From the IMG/VR virus record IMGVR_UViG_3300032087_003036, positions 1 to 23,438 of that record: a stretch of DNA of 23,438 nucleotides; one strand, given 5' to 3'. Below the pieces are notes generated by a model. It ran no database searches. It worked only from the letters and a program-made list of their open reading frames with translations, and was not told the origin of the DNA. The stretch comes from a virus. A program made the translations under genes and the position numbers. Shown here piece by piece: positions 16,338 to 23,438 of this stretch. Each line of letters begins with the position of its first letter. Position 1 is the stretch's first letter.

Positions 16338-19304
16338 ATGGCGAGAAATAATAAAACTTTTCTTAACAAAAGAACTTTAATTGGACGGAACTCTGTCGGA
16401 CTTCATGCTCTGGACGATTCTGCTGAAACATACCTTAAATTAGCTGATTCTGATTCGGTTAAAACTGTTTCTGGGTTTCCGGGTGCAAATATTCTAGATG
16501 GGTCCATTTCTCCTACTGCCATTAGCAACCAATCAGATTTGATCACTTCTGCAGGTGGACTCACTTCTATTGGGGTTTTAAATTCAGCAATTAATACTAG
16601 AACCAGTAATATGAATTGGGAAAAGGGTATTGATGACACTGCGATCGGATTACCCATACAGACACTTCCCGTTGACGGCACTACCAACCCGGCCTCCAGT
16701 ATACCCAGCCCCATCAATGAGAATTTTCATCTTGAATATCCTTTGAGTATTGGTAGGTCTACCTATCTTTTTGGAGATCAAGATGTATCATCAACATACG
16801 AAAATTATCCCAGAACCAGTCCAGCCAGCGCTCCAGCTGATTTCACACCTGTTACGACTTCTCATTCGAACAGCTATAAAACTTTCTCTCCAGTAATTAT
16901 GGGGCATAATGGGTTTTATGGCTTTACCACAATGCCGCAGGAACCGAACGGATGGAATTCGACGAATCCTGGCACCGATGCGGGACTGTTCAGATACATT
17001 TTTGGTGGAACTGATCCAGCTGGACCGCAACAATTAGCTAATGTTCCATCTTATGGCGGTCAACAAAACTCTCAATATTCTGGATCCATTACCTCTATGC
17101 ACCCGGCGATGGGATCTCCTCCTGAAAAACCAGGAGATCCCTCAACTCCTAGTTATCCAGCAGTGTCATCTCATATGCTTTATGCAGTTCCTACTGCAGA
17201 ACCCAGCGGAACTGATGCTCCATTAGCTGCATATACCACTCATGATGCATCTCCTTTTAAAACTCCTGGAGCACGAACTTACAACGAATTTGTTTTTATT
17301 CAAGGCATTAAAGAACCCGGAACAACACCTGCTCCTACTCTTTATACAACAATCCCCGGAAGCGCAGGAGGATTTAGGGTCAATTTAAAAGGTCAAAGTG
17401 TAACGACAAGGGAAACCCTCGACATTCTTGGTGGCGGGCATGGCGATATAGGAGACGCTGTACAGGAGTTTAGGGTTTGGGAAGAGGTTCCTGTACCATT
17501 AGCATCTCAGTCTCTACCAGATGTTGATGGAACTATAATTAACGTAGCAAAAATAGATTCTATGAGCGAATCTGACATTAACACCACCGTAGGCGGAGTT
17601 TTTGATGGTTGGGCATATATGAATAACTTACATGCCGATGCGATTCAAGGGACCGATGACGAGTCGATGGTCGGCCGACCCAATGATTTTTTAAGAGTTG
17701 GATGGACCGCTCAGGAGGGCGTGCAGCCTGACCCGACAGCGCCGGCCCCCCAAGAAGATAATTCTAGAAGGGAAAGATTAATTGGAGGGGTGGACGTTGA
17801 TATAACAGAGACGTCATATACTGATGTTCTTAATCAAATGATTATTCATAAAGGGTTTGAGGTTGGTATGCCTAGAGAGCATAAGATTGCTATGCCAACG
17901 ACCCCTTCAGACTACAGGTATGAAGCCCCCTTAAATTCTTGGAGACATAACAATGCTCTTCGGTTTGATTTTAGAACAAAATCTGATAATCCCGGATACA
18001 CTCCAGTAGTCAGCTCAAGTTCTAGACTTTCTCCTAGAGTACATTTTAGATATATGTATCATTCTCCAGAAGCTGGTGGAGTTTTCGGCGTCATTGCAGG
18101 TGGAACTGGCGCAGGTGGCGGTGATATGCTGACTGAAGGTAGGAACCACGGACCCGGTTTACGGCAAACTTTTAATTTTGCGAATAACGTCTCTAGAATT
18201 ATTGGAGAGTGGAACAACCCGGCCGGTGCCACCACTAACATTGGAAGGGTTGAGAGCGATGTTGCGAGTGCTACTATTGCGCAGAATATTGGTATGAAAG
18301 GTAGTAGTTCTCCTACTGTAGCATATTTCCATGGATATACTACTGGAAGCTTGGCGGAACCGACTGTGCCCCGCCCTGCTGATAATCATCCTTTTGAGCG
18401 GACAGGAAGTGCCGTTCCAAGAGAAAAATGGGGTAGATACACTGAGAAATTCCCATTCCAAGCTGTAGCTGATGTAGTAATCGCAGGTAATGAACTGTTT
18501 TACTGGAGAAGAGGCGGCATGTCATCTTACTCCACTGACGTTTCTTATTTGAGTGGCGGGTATATCCGCACTCCTGATTCCGGAACAGTTCCATCCAATG
18601 AATCCGGTCCAGTATACAACGACCGACAAAGGGGCGAGAGACAAAAAATGCCGCACTCGACAGAAACTTGGTCTGCGGTACCGGGTAATATGACTAACTA
18701 TGGACATTTTGGTAATGCAATCAGTGGAACGGATCAGGTTTCTTATAATTTTCCAGGAACACAGCACGATCTCGACTTCGGCGACCCCGGCCGGGTAGCG
18801 AATAGTCCCGGAACTAGAGAAAGGTTCCCATTTGCAACAGAAACTTTAATTAATGACGGATTAGTTTCTCAAAAGGTATTAGCCAGAGCATCTCTCGTAT
18901 CTCCAACTAAAGGGTTTCTTTTTGAAGGGTTTAATAATCAAGCATACCCTGATACGACAAGTCCAGCCGGCCCGAATGGACCAGAGAGTAACAGTGGAAG
19001 ACGAGTCGTTGAAAAATTCCCGTTTGCAACAGGAACCGCTGTAAACTGGGATCCGGGTGGATTAGACCACCGTTGGGGTCATGTAGGTATATCATCAACG
19101 CAAGGTAGAGGATACCTTATGACAGGTCGAACGCCGGTCAACACGACCGATTATATTACGCATCTACCGGGATTGCCAGATTTGGCCGGTGGTACTGGTG
19201 GGAGTCAGATAAATTTAATTGCATCTGATGGATCAAATATTTACAGGCATGATATGGGGTTATCCGCTGCAACAACAATGTTTGCTGATAAAGCTCAAGT
19301 ATAA
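16338..19304 (+). CDS. Large putative adhesin/fibre protein with ~63-residue propeller-like repeats
   Basis: 988-residue protein with ribosome site AAAGG 7 bases before ATG. The first 65 residues ('TFLNKRTLIGRNSVGLHALD', then YLKLADSDS) resemble the short N-terminal attachment region of marine phage fibres. The rest is Gly/Pro/Ser/Thr-rich with many aromatic residues. In the C-terminal third, motifs of the form EKFPFA recur at residues 703, 769 (QKMPHS), 828 (ERFPFA) and 892 (EKFPFA), about 59-66 apart, with 'hGy..g'-like ends between them. This recalls kelch/RCC1-like beta-propeller repeats found in phage proteins with 'dKFpFa...GdL' units. Base use differs visibly from neighbours (many CCGG, GGCC and CCC runs, e.g. 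near 17740-17755 and 18783-18796), suggesting separate origin or fast exchange. It has its own late promoter. Best guess: host-recognition adhesin; I do not recognise the middle region. Confidence 0.75.
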   Translation: MARNNKTFLNKRTLIGRNSVGLHALDDSAETYLKLADSDSVKTVSGFPGANILDGSISPTAISNQSDLITSAGGLTSIGVLNSAINTRTSNMNWEKGIDDTAIGLPIQTLPVDGTTNPASSIPSPINENFHLEYPLSIGRSTYLFGDQDVSSTYENYPRTSPASAPADFTPVTTSHSNSYKTFSPVIMGHNGFYGFTTMPQEPNGWNSTNPGTDAGLFRYIFGGTDPAGPQQLANVPSYGGQQNSQYSGSITSMHPAMGSPPEKPGDPSTPSYPAVSSHMLYAVPTAEPSGTDAPLAAYTTHDASPFKTPGARTYNEFVFIQGIKEPGTTPAPTLYTTIPGSAGGFRVNLKGQSVTTRETLDILGGGHGDIGDAVQEFRVWEEVPVPLASQSLPDVDGTIINVAKIDSMSESDINTTVGGVFDGWAYMNNLHADAIQGTDDESMVGRPNDFLRVGWTAQEGVQPDPTAPAPQEDNSRRERLIGGVDVDITETSYTDVLNQMIIHKGFEVGMPREHKIAMPTTPSDYRYEAPLNSWRHNNALRFDFRTKSDNPGYTPVVSSSSRLSPRVHFRYMYHSPEAGGVFGVIAGGTGAGGGDMLTEGRNHGPGLRQTFNFANNVSRIIGEWNNPAGATTNIGRVESDVASATIAQNIGMKGSSSPTVAYFHGYTTGSLAEPTVPRPADNHPFERTGSAVPREKWGRYTEKFPFQAVADVVIAGNELFYWRRGGMSSYSTDVSYLSGGYIRTPDSGTVPSNESGPVYNDRQRGERQKMPHSTETWSAVPGNMTNYGHFGNAISGTDQVSYNFPGTQHDLDFGDPGRVANSPGTRERFPFATETLINDGLVSQKVLARASLVSPTKGFLFEGFNNQAYPDTTSPAGPNGPESNSGRRVVEKFPFATGTAVNWDPGGLDHRWGHVGISSTQGRGYLMTGRTPVNTTDYITHLPGLPDLAGGTGGSQINLIASDGSNIYRHDMGLSAATTMFADKAQV
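18441..19150 (+). repeat. Degenerate ~190-base coding repeats (KFPFA units)
   Basis: Unit starts lie near 18444, 18642, 18819 and 19011 (spacings about 198, 177 and 192 bases), each marked by [EQ][KR][FM]P[FH][AS-Q] and followed by a Gly-rich stretch with aromatic residues. DNA identity between units is low, so these are old, structure-maintained repeats. A weaker candidate unit (QTFNFANN) is at about 18165. Confidence 0.6.
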
Positions 19305-19327
19305 TTTTATAATAGGATTAAGTATTA

Positions 19328-20272
19328 ATGAATGAAGATAATAATGAAATTTCTTTAACTGAAAATAATAATGCTCTCTCTTTAGTTGATGATCTCACGA
19401 AGAGTTTATCTCGGTCAGAAGAACCTCCGGCGATGTCTTTTCCAGAGGTTTTAGAAAAGGCAGAGTTAGCGGATATTCATAGTTTTGGTGATAAGACCTT
19501 TGGAGAAAATTCAGCTCTAGTAGAGCAGGCATTTAAAAATACTGACGATTTGGCAGCATTATTTAACAGAGGTCACAATCAGTGGATCTGGAAACATATT
19601 AACATGTCAAACTTTAGTGATTATTATAATGTTAGGCAGGTTTACAATGAAATCTCTCATAAGAAACGAAACTTAAATGAAGCCAAGTGGAGGTTTTTAA
19701 AATACAAAGCAAAAATGCAGAAAACTTATGAAGAATTGGAAGATGAAAACCTTTCTAAATGGGAGAGGTTTGATATTACTGTAAAACTGGCCCAACATCA
19801 TGAGATTGCTGAAGAAAACAGACTCGCTGCTGAAGGAGCTATGAAAGATGTCCTAGCCCTTAATGAAATTTATGAAGAACTCAAGACTAAAATTAATGGA
19901 TTTGATGAACACGACTTTGAAAAGCAAGAACCAATCGGTCATCTAAAGAGAAGTTTAACCCAGTCCCTTAGAGATATTCGTATGACGGGGAGAATTAGTA
20001 AAGGCGAACAGGAATATCTTGAGCAATGCGGAGCGAATGTTAGCAAAATTCAAAAACTATTAATCGAGTTTTGTGATCAGGAGCAGGAGTCTGAATCTTG
20101 GGATAATGTTTTACAACTCGAATTTATTGATAAACTTGCACATGAACTTGTTGAAGTGCATAAGGTTAGCGAGAAAAGAGCCAACTGGCACGGATTCAGC
20201 GATATTCCGATAGAAGATTTCTCTATTAGAAATAAAGTCGCTTTACTGACATCCGAAGAAAAAGATTTATAA
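19328..20272 (+). CDS. Mostly helical, coiled-coil protein of unknown function at the wac position
   Basis: 314-residue protein; AGGA at 19314-19317 lies 10 bases before the ATG, and a TATAATA-like run in the short gap is not a full late octamer. Residues 1-75 are acidic and probably flexible. A conserved-looking aromatic segment follows ('LFNRGHNQWIWKHINMSNFS', 78-97). Residues 100-190 form a long charged helix with heptad character ('NLNEAKWRFLKYKAKMQKTY ... IYEELKTKIN'), and 200-285 contain further helices. No signal peptide or membrane segment. It lies directly upstream of gp13, the place of fibritin (wac) in T4, but no fibritin foldon-like C-terminus is visible. It could be a whisker-like coiled coil, a fibre assembly chaperone, or unrelated. 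I do not recognise a family. Confidence 0.7.
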   Translation: MNEDNNEISLTENNNALSLVDDLTKSLSRSEEPPAMSFPEVLEKAELADIHSFGDKTFGENSALVEQAFKNTDDLAALFNRGHNQWIWKHINMSNFSDYYNVRQVYNEISHKKRNLNEAKWRFLKYKAKMQKTYEELEDENLSKWERFDITVKLAQHHEIAEENRLAAEGAMKDVLALNEIYEELKTKINGFDEHDFEKQEPIGHLKRSLTQSLRDIRMTGRISKGEQEYLEQCGANVSKIQKLLIEFCDQEQESESWDNVLQLEFIDKLAHELVEVHKVSEKRANWHGFSDIPIEDFSIRNKVALLTSEEKDL

Positions 20273-20275
20273 ATA
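20268..20275 (+). promoter_or_regulatory. T4-type late promoter overlapping a stop codon
   Basis: Exact TATAAATA that contains the TAA stop (20270-20272) of the upstream gene. It ends 31 bases before the gp13 ATG. The leader has TTTTCTAAGGA at 20290-20300, giving a good ribosome site 6 bases before ATG. It likely drives the neck and packaging block. Confidence 0.85.
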
Positions 20276-20306
20276 TATAATAAATATAGTTTTCTAAGGA
20301 ACAAAC

Positions 20307-21059
20307 ATGGCTACACCAAGTACAAGAGACCAACTGATAGATCATTGTCTAAGAAGACTTGGCGCACCTGTTATTGAAATCAATGTAGATATTGACCAGC
20401 TGGAAGATAGAACAGACGACACTCTTCAACTCTATCAGGAGTATCATTCTGATGCGGTTGTTAGGACGTTTCTGAAGCATCAGGTCACATCTACAGATAT
20501 TTCTAATGGTTATATCACTGTAGATGATAGTATCATTTATGTCAAGAGACTTTTTATGGTCAGAGGTTCAGGCAATTCTGCAGGAATGTTTGACATTAAA
20601 TATCAAATGTCCTTGAATGATATTTATGATCTTAACACCTATATTGGTGATCTTGCCTACTATGAACAGACAAAGCAATATCTTTCTTTGTTAGATGCAA
20701 AGTTGACTGGGTATCCACATATTGATTTCAATAGACATCAGAACAGAGTTTATATTCATGGCAAGTTTTCTGATCAGGATATTTTAGAAGATGATTATAT
20801 CGTCTTTGAAACTTTCAAGATTGTAGACCCAGAAACTCATACTGATGTTTATAACGATCTGTTTGTGAAAGAGTATTTGACACAGGCGATTAAACAGCAG
20901 TGGGGAGCAAATCTGATTAAGTTTGAGGGTATGCAACTTCCCGGTGGCGTTACATTGAACGGTAGACAAATATATGATGATGCAACTCAAGAGATGCTTA
21001 GATTAGAAGAAAAACTGCGTAATACATACGAGTTGCCTGTTGACTTTTTTGTAGGATAA
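20307..21059 (+). CDS. gp13: Neck protein gp13
   Basis: 250-residue protein matching the marine T4-like gp13 pattern: 'STRDQLIDHCLRRLGAPVIE', then 'DDTLQLYQEYHSDAVVRTFL', 'YITVDDSIIYVKRLF', and a C-terminus 'LPGGVTLNGRQIYDDATQEM' ending in LPVDFFVG. In T4, gp13 with gp14 completes the head and forms the neck that joins the filled capsid to the tail. It is first in a run of five closely spaced genes behind its own late promoter, with a good Shine-Dalgarno (AAGGA). Length and gene order fit cyanophage gp13. Naming rests on recognition of sequence and on synteny with the following genes. Confidence 0.9.
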   Translation: MATPSTRDQLIDHCLRRLGAPVIEINVDIDQLEDRTDDTLQLYQEYHSDAVVRTFLKHQVTSTDISNGYITVDDSIIYVKRLFMVRGSGNSAGMFDIKYQMSLNDIYDLNTYIGDLAYYEQTKQYLSLLDAKLTGYPHIDFNRHQNRVYIHGKFSDQDILEDDYIVFETFKIVDPETHTDVYNDLFVKEYLTQAIKQQWGANLIKFEGMQLPGGVTLNGRQIYDDATQEMLRLEEKLRNTYELPVDFFVG

Positions 21060-21063
21060 TGTA

Positions 21064-21951
21064 ATGGCTACCAATCTCTACTTTAGTCAATCAGTCAAAT
21101 CAGAGCAAGACTTATATGAAAACATTGTCATCGAATCTCTCAAGATGTATGGGCAAGATGTTTTCTATATGCCCAGAACACTTGTAGCAGAAGATAAAAT
21201 CTTTGGCGAAGATGTCGCTTCAAAGTTTGAAGATGCTTACAAGATTGAAATGTATCTGGAGAATATTGACAACTTTGACGGTGATCAAGAACTCTTTACA
21301 AAGTTTGGTGTAGAGATTAGAGACAGAGCAACACTGCATGTATCTAGAAGAAGATGGCAAGAAGTAGCATTCGATCATTCCTCTTCTCAGGTAAGACCAA
21401 ATGAAGGTGACTTGATTTATCTTCCATTGTCAGATCAAATCTTTGAAATCATGCGAGTGATTGATGATCAACCATTCTATCAGTTATCGAATCTCCCAAC
21501 ATTCCGTATGGAGATTGAACTGTTTGAATACAATGATGAAGACTTTGATACAGATATTCGTGTCATCGACGAAATTGAGCAGAATTATGCTTACCAGTAT
21601 ATTCTGACTCTTACAGATAGTTCTTATCCTAATGATATATTGCAGACTGGAACAACTATTCAGCAAGGTCTTGCCAATGACGTAACCATTTCTGGTGAGA
21701 TTGCTAAGTGGAACGATAGTTCTAACGAGTTGTCGCTTGTTCATCTTGGTGCGGACGATGGTAAGTATCACCTCTTTACAACAGGCAATATCACTAATAT
21801 TACTGAATTCAATGACAGCGCAACCTACACAGTGGTCTCTGTCAGAGAAAACAATCTGATTCAAACTACACAGCAGAATACTTTCTTTGAAACAGAAGGC
21901 GATAATATTATTGACTTCAGTGAAGGTAATCCATTCGGAGAGGTGACATAA
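21064..21951 (+). CDS. gp14: Neck protein gp14
   Basis: 295-residue protein, 4 bases after the gp13 stop, with AGGA just upstream. The N-terminus is characteristic of marine T4-like gp14: 'NLYFSQSVKSEQDLYENIVI', 'YGQDVFYMPRTLVAEDKIFG' and 'FTKFGVEIRDRATLHVSRRR'. gp14 acts with gp13 in the neck, sealing the head after packaging and docking the tail. A central acidic segment (about 155-180) and a Ser/Thr-rich region (about 195-245) follow, and the protein ends 'DFSEGNPFGEVT'. The order gp13-gp14-gp15 as in T4 supports the assignment. Confidence 0.92.
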   Translation: MATNLYFSQSVKSEQDLYENIVIESLKMYGQDVFYMPRTLVAEDKIFGEDVASKFEDAYKIEMYLENIDNFDGDQELFTKFGVEIRDRATLHVSRRRWQEVAFDHSSSQVRPNEGDLIYLPLSDQIFEIMRVIDDQPFYQLSNLPTFRMEIELFEYNDEDFDTDIRVIDEIEQNYAYQYILTLTDSSYPNDILQTGTTIQQGLANDVTISGEIAKWNDSSNELSLVHLGADDGKYHLFTTGNITNITEFNDSATYTVVSVRENNLIQTTQQNTFFETEGDNIIDFSEGNPFGEVT

Positions 21952-21952
21952 T

Positions 21953-22759
21953 ATGTTTAATCAACACTTCTACCATGAAAAGATCAGAAAGTGTGTTGCT
22001 GTATTCGGAACACTATTCAATAATATCTACCTGCTGAGAAAAGACTCCAGTGGTAATGTAATTAGTCAAATCAAAGTTCCTCTGAGTTATTCTCCAAAGC
22101 AGAAGTTCTTAGATCGTATTCGTGAAACAGCAGACATGGCAGATGCTAAACTGGCAATCAAACTCCCTAGAATGGGATTTGAAATGTCTTCTCTTTACTT
22201 TGACCCTACTAGACAATTACCAAAGACAAATAGTTTTACCAAGAATATTATAACAGATAATAATAAAAAGACAAAGTTTTTTACTTCTGTTCCATATATT
22301 CTTAATTTTCAGTTGAATATTTTAGCAAAAACGAATGAAGATGCTGTTCAAATACTTGAGCAGATTTTACCATTCTTCAATCCTTCTTATACAATTACGA
22401 TGAAACAGTTTAGCGATTATCCAGATATTACCGAGGATATTCCTATTTCTTTAATCGGTATTTCATTTACAGATGATTATGAAGGTTCTTTGGAGAATAG
22501 AAGAACAATTATATATACATTAGACTTTGAACTCAAAACAAGTTTCTTTGGTCCGATTGCTGACAGTTCTATCATTCGTAAGGCGATTGTTGACTTTAGG
22601 GACCCAGATGTACCTACTGTCGGTTCTTACAGTCTTACAGATTCGGATAATCTGTTCGAACGTATTATTGTTGAACCTGATCCATTGAATGTCAATCCAG
22701 ACAGTGATTATGGATTTACTGAGACGTTTATTATTCCAGGCGAGGGGGATAGTGCATAA
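21953..22759 (+). CDS. gp15: Tail sheath stabiliser / tail completion protein gp15
   Basis: 268-residue protein, 1 base after the gp14 stop, with GAGGTGA at 21938-21944 as ribosome site within gp14. Typical gp15 features: 'NQHFYHEKIRKCVAVFGTLF', 'KVPLSYSPKQKFLDRI' and 'AIKLPRMGFEMSSLYFDPTR', then a long beta-rich domain with 'IPISLIGISFTDDYEG'. T4 gp15 forms the hexameric ring that terminates the tail tube and sheath and provides the head-binding surface; T4 gp15 is 272 residues, so the length fits. The TAA stop overlaps the ATG of the next gene by one base. Confidence 0.93.
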   Translation: MFNQHFYHEKIRKCVAVFGTLFNNIYLLRKDSSGNVISQIKVPLSYSPKQKFLDRIRETADMADAKLAIKLPRMGFEMSSLYFDPTRQLPKTNSFTKNIITDNNKKTKFFTSVPYILNFQLNILAKTNEDAVQILEQILPFFNPSYTITMKQFSDYPDITEDIPISLIGISFTDDYEGSLENRRTIIYTLDFELKTSFFGPIADSSIIRKAIVDFRDPDVPTVGSYSLTDSDNLFERIIVEPDPLNVNPDSDYGFTETFIIPGEGDSA

Positions 22760-23172
22760 TGAATAGTATTGTTCCAAAAAGAGATATTCCTGAAAGTGTA
22801 CATTCGAGTTACGATGAAGACTTAGATCTAATTAGATCTACTCTCAGATCTTTATTATTATCTGGTGAAGAGGGTCTACGACTCGCCAGAGAGGTTGCAG
22901 AGGAGTCTGAACATCCTCGGGCAATAGAAGTCCTGACAGGCATGATTAAACAGCAGGCAGAGAATGCACACGCTTTATTGGCAATGCATAAAAAGAATCA
23001 AGAGATTAATGTCACTCAGGCAAAAGGTGCGCCAGATGATACTAAATCTCTTACTCAAAATGTATTTGTAGGATCCACAGCAGAACTACAGAAGATGTTG
23101 CGTGGTGAAGATGAAAAGGTGATTGAAAATGATTATGACAGAACTTACCAAGGGGATATTCAAACTCCTTAA
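22759..23172 (+). CDS. gp16: Small terminase subunit gp16
   Basis: 137-residue protein, overlapping the gp15 stop by one base. Sequence features match marine T4-like gp16: an acidic N-terminus ('SSYDEDLDLIRSTLRSLLLS'), a helical central part ('GLRLAREVAEESEHPRAIEV') for ring formation, 'AQAKG' region and the end 'VFVGSTAELQKML'. The T4 counterpart is 164 residues and forms a ring that regulates the gp17 motor and recognises DNA for headful packaging. It is followed by an overlapping small membrane gene and then gp17, so the packaging genes remain nearly adjacent. Confidence 0.9.
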   Translation: MNSIVPKRDIPESVHSSYDEDLDLIRSTLRSLLLSGEEGLRLAREVAEESEHPRAIEVLTGMIKQQAENAHALLAMHKKNQEINVTQAKGAPDDTKSLTQNVFVGSTAELQKMLRGEDEKVIENDYDRTYQGDIQTP

Positions 23173-23374
23173 AAGACTCATCGGCGAGTCTAGCATTGCA
23201 TTAGCAATCATTTATACTATCGGGCATATCTTTATTGCCACGATCTGCAACTGGTTAATCACTGGTGCAGCTATGGAGTTAGCGGCAATTGATGCGATTG
23301 TAGAACCCATCATTAACGGGATTTGGTTCTATGTACTCCATAAACTAGCAAAGAGATTCTTCAAGAGTGAATGA
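23129..23374 (+). CDS. Small DUF2061-like membrane protein nested between gp16 and gp17
   Basis: 81-residue protein read from ATG 23129, chosen because AGGTGA at 23117-23122 lies 6 bases upstream; ATG 23135 and TTG 23123 are alternatives. It overlaps gp16 by 44 bases and gp17 by 8. A basic N-terminus (KGIFKLLKRLIG) precedes two hydrophobic segments, about residues 20-44 ('IALAIIYTIGHIFIATICNW') and 48-70, and a basic C-terminus (HKLAKRFFKSE). The layout 'aiiytighififatfi..wlITG....a..i..ie.i...i.FYvLHklwkr' recalls DUF2061 two-helix membrane proteins. Function unknown; a holin-like role cannot be excluded but nothing specific supports it. The good ribosome site and long hydrophobic segments argue that the gene is real. 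Confidence 0.7.
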   Translation: MIMTELTKGIFKLLKRLIGESSIALAIIYTIGHIFIATICNWLITGAAMELAAIDAIVEPIINGIWFYVLHKLAKRFFKSE

Positions 23375-23438
23375 AACTTACCTCGGCAACAGCCAAGTAA
23401 AAAAAGACGGCGTACAGCAAGGTTGGACTAAAGAGGAT
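23367..23438 (+). CDS. gp17: Large terminase subunit gp17, N-terminus only (cut by window edge)
   Basis: A GTG at 23367 opens a frame reading M-N-E-T-Y-L-G-N-S-Q-V-K-K-D-G-V-Q-Q-G-W, which continues T-K-E-D to the window end. This is the typical N-terminus of marine T4-like gp17 ('YLGN..vKk.Gv...wt.e'). A TAG at 23346-23348 in the same frame and the lack of any ATG in between make GTG the only conventional start. gp17 is the packaging ATPase and nuclease of the headful motor. The start lies inside the 3' end of the membrane protein gene (8-base overlap), consistent with coupled translation. Only 24 codons are visible. Confidence 0.88.
   Translation, partial: MNETYLGNSQVKKDGVQQGWTKED

Noticed and set aside
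19305-19327. Late promoter before the 314-aa gene (TATAATA-like run)
   Set aside because: The run does not match TATAAATA; the gene is probably co-transcribed from the promoter at 16298.

Overview
This window is a stretch of the late (virion-structure) region of a T4-like marine myovirus. The best relatives by sequence memory are the cyanophages and other T4-like phages of oceanic bacteria. The assignment rests on a recognisable neck and packaging block in canonical T4 order (gp13, gp14, gp15, gp16, start of gp17), on exact T4-type late promoter octamers (TATAAATA), and on tail-fibre modules typical of marine T4-like phages. All genes lie on the + strand and are tightly packed. No photosynthesis or other host-metabolism gene is present, so the host cannot be fixed from this window; a cyanobacterium is plausible but unproven.

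Layout. Positions 1-2537 hold the 3' part of a large baseplate or tail structural protein whose start lies off the left edge, followed by a 78-aa coiled-coil protein (2541-2777). A late promoter (2779) then opens a cassette of small structural proteins (2817-3170, 3179-3496) and a repeat-rich fibre protein (3497-4939). A second late promoter (4940), with an unusually long hairpin-containing leader, precedes a beta-helix fibre protein (5035-7491), a small beta-rich protein (7494-7829) and a giant 2356-aa mosaic fibre (7822-14892) ending in a C1q-like tip.

Downstream of the giant fibre is a protein made of two tandem 2-oxoglutarate/Fe(II) oxygenase domains (14954-16294). A third late promoter (16298) precedes a 988-aa putative adhesin with roughly 63-residue repeats (16338-19304) and a 314-aa mostly helical protein (19328-20272). 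The helical protein occupies the position that fibritin (wac) holds in T4. A fourth late promoter (20268) drives the neck and packaging block gp13-gp14-gp15-gp16. A small membrane protein resembling DUF2061 overlaps gp16, and the large terminase gp17 begins with GTG at 23367 and runs off the right edge.

How it fits together. In T4 the interval between gene 10 and gene 13 carries genes 11, 12 and wac. Here that interval is enlarged into about 17 kb of fibre and adhesin genes plus an oxygenase. The most noteworthy parts are the double oxygenase embedded among fibre genes (a candidate modifier of fibre or host-surface components), the compositionally distinct repeat adhesin beside it, the tandemly expanded giant fibre, and the regular placement of late promoters directly at upstream stop codons. 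There is no gene-free stretch above 300 bases; the largest intergenic gap is the 95-base leader at 4940-5034.
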